Shown here in pieces: positions 13,938 to 14,065 of a stretch of 14,065 nt of DNA. The notes under the pieces were generated by a model. It did not search any database, was not told where the DNA came from, and saw only the letters and a program-made list of their open reading frames with translations. Made by a program: the position numbers and the translations under genes. The stretch's first letter is position 1. Each line of letters starts with the position of its first letter. Origin of the DNA: Ruminococcus sp. (GTDB lineage Bacteria; Bacillota; Clostridia; Oscillospirales; Ruminococcaceae); assembly GCA_031262625.1 (NCBI GenBank), contig JAISHJ010000003.1:1-14065 (forward strand). The letters are read 5' to 3'.

Positions 13938-13983
13938 ATCCGCCTACAAAAGCTATTCCATAGAATGGCTTTTGTAAACGGAT
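13938..13983. repeat. Right internal hairpin of the palindrome
   Basis: ATCCG (13938-13942) pairs with CGGAT (13979-13983). After two mismatches a 14 bp stem (13945-13958 with 13963-13976, one G-T pair) closes on a CATA loop. It resembles the left hairpin, sharing the ATTCCAT core. Confidence 0.7.
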
Positions 13984-14065
13984 ATGCAGTTTATTAAAGA
14001 ATAAAACAAGAAAAATGTTTAAAGTCCGGGAGGGGTGGGGGTTTGGGGGAGGGGAGGGGAGTGTG

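Larger units (their letters stand above)
13770..14060. repeat. Large imperfect palindrome (fold-back/MITE-like element) with C-rich and G-rich ends
   Basis: The left arm (C-runs, then CTCCCGGACTTTAAA, TTTTTCTTG, ATTCTTTAATAAA, ATCCGTT) is repeated in reverse complement in the right arm up to the G-runs at 14028-14059. Over about 60 aligned bases next to the C-runs I count about 9 mismatches. The centre is near 13914, in GCTTTTTAAAAGC (13908-13920). Each half also contains its own hairpin, at 13843-13888 and 13938-13983. No coding frame is present. The right boundary is close to the window edge, so full extent and target duplications cannot be judged. Confidence 0.75.

Noticed and set aside
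13770..14060. Assembly or amplification chimera producing an artificial palindrome
   Set aside because: The two arms differ at roughly one base in seven and each has distinct internal hairpin sequence; a recent artefact would be nearly identical.

Overview
This 14 kb window reads as ordinary chromosome of an anaerobic Clostridia-type Firmicute, most likely an Oscillospirales or Ruminococcaceae-like gut or rumen fibre degrader. The grounds are Clostridia-like protein sequences throughout, strong GGAGG ribosome binding sites, a TTG start, sporulation genes spmA and spmB, a CarD-family regulator, an ECF vitamin transporter and a GH94 cellobiose phosphorylase. This placement is inference from protein style, not from a marker gene search.

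Layout. Positions 1-5207 are a minus-strand block transcribed right to left: ruvC, ruvA, an alkaline-phosphatase-superfamily gene, ruvB, glmM, and the N-terminal part of a class I SAM methyltransferase that runs off the left edge. It joins Holliday-junction processing (RuvABC) to cell-wall precursor synthesis (GlmM). The gene between ruvA and ruvB is the surprise: its fold is well preserved, but nearly all catalytic and metal-binding positions expected in its family are gone. Positions 5208-5419 are a divergent control region. carD-like (5420-6040, +) then runs convergently into spmB and spmA (6030-7150, -), with an 11 bp overlap of the carD and spmB 3' ends. An AbrB/SpoVT-type regulator (7447-7686, +) has an unusually long, structured leader.

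From 7687 everything is on the plus strand: a gene-free stretch with two terminators, a secreted or membrane-anchored CapA-like protein with a 15-residue repeat linker, pfkA with a near-consensus promoter, a FolT-like ECF S component behind a leader with mutually exclusive hairpins around its ribosome binding site, and a complete cellobiose phosphorylase. Cellobiose phosphorylase makes glucose 1-phosphate and glucose, which feed the glycolytic step run by PfkA. The window ends in a roughly 290 bp near-palindrome with poly-C/poly-G edges and nested hairpins, which looks like a fold-back repeat element.

Most interesting points: the apparent pseudoenzyme inside the ruv operon, whose ribosome binding site seems to have been displaced by a short repeat; the 16 bp perfect inverted repeat between ruvB and glmM; the switch-like leader of the folT-like gene; the CapA repeat linker; and the terminal palindromic element. 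I see no CRISPR array, tRNA, rRNA, transposase or complete defence system.
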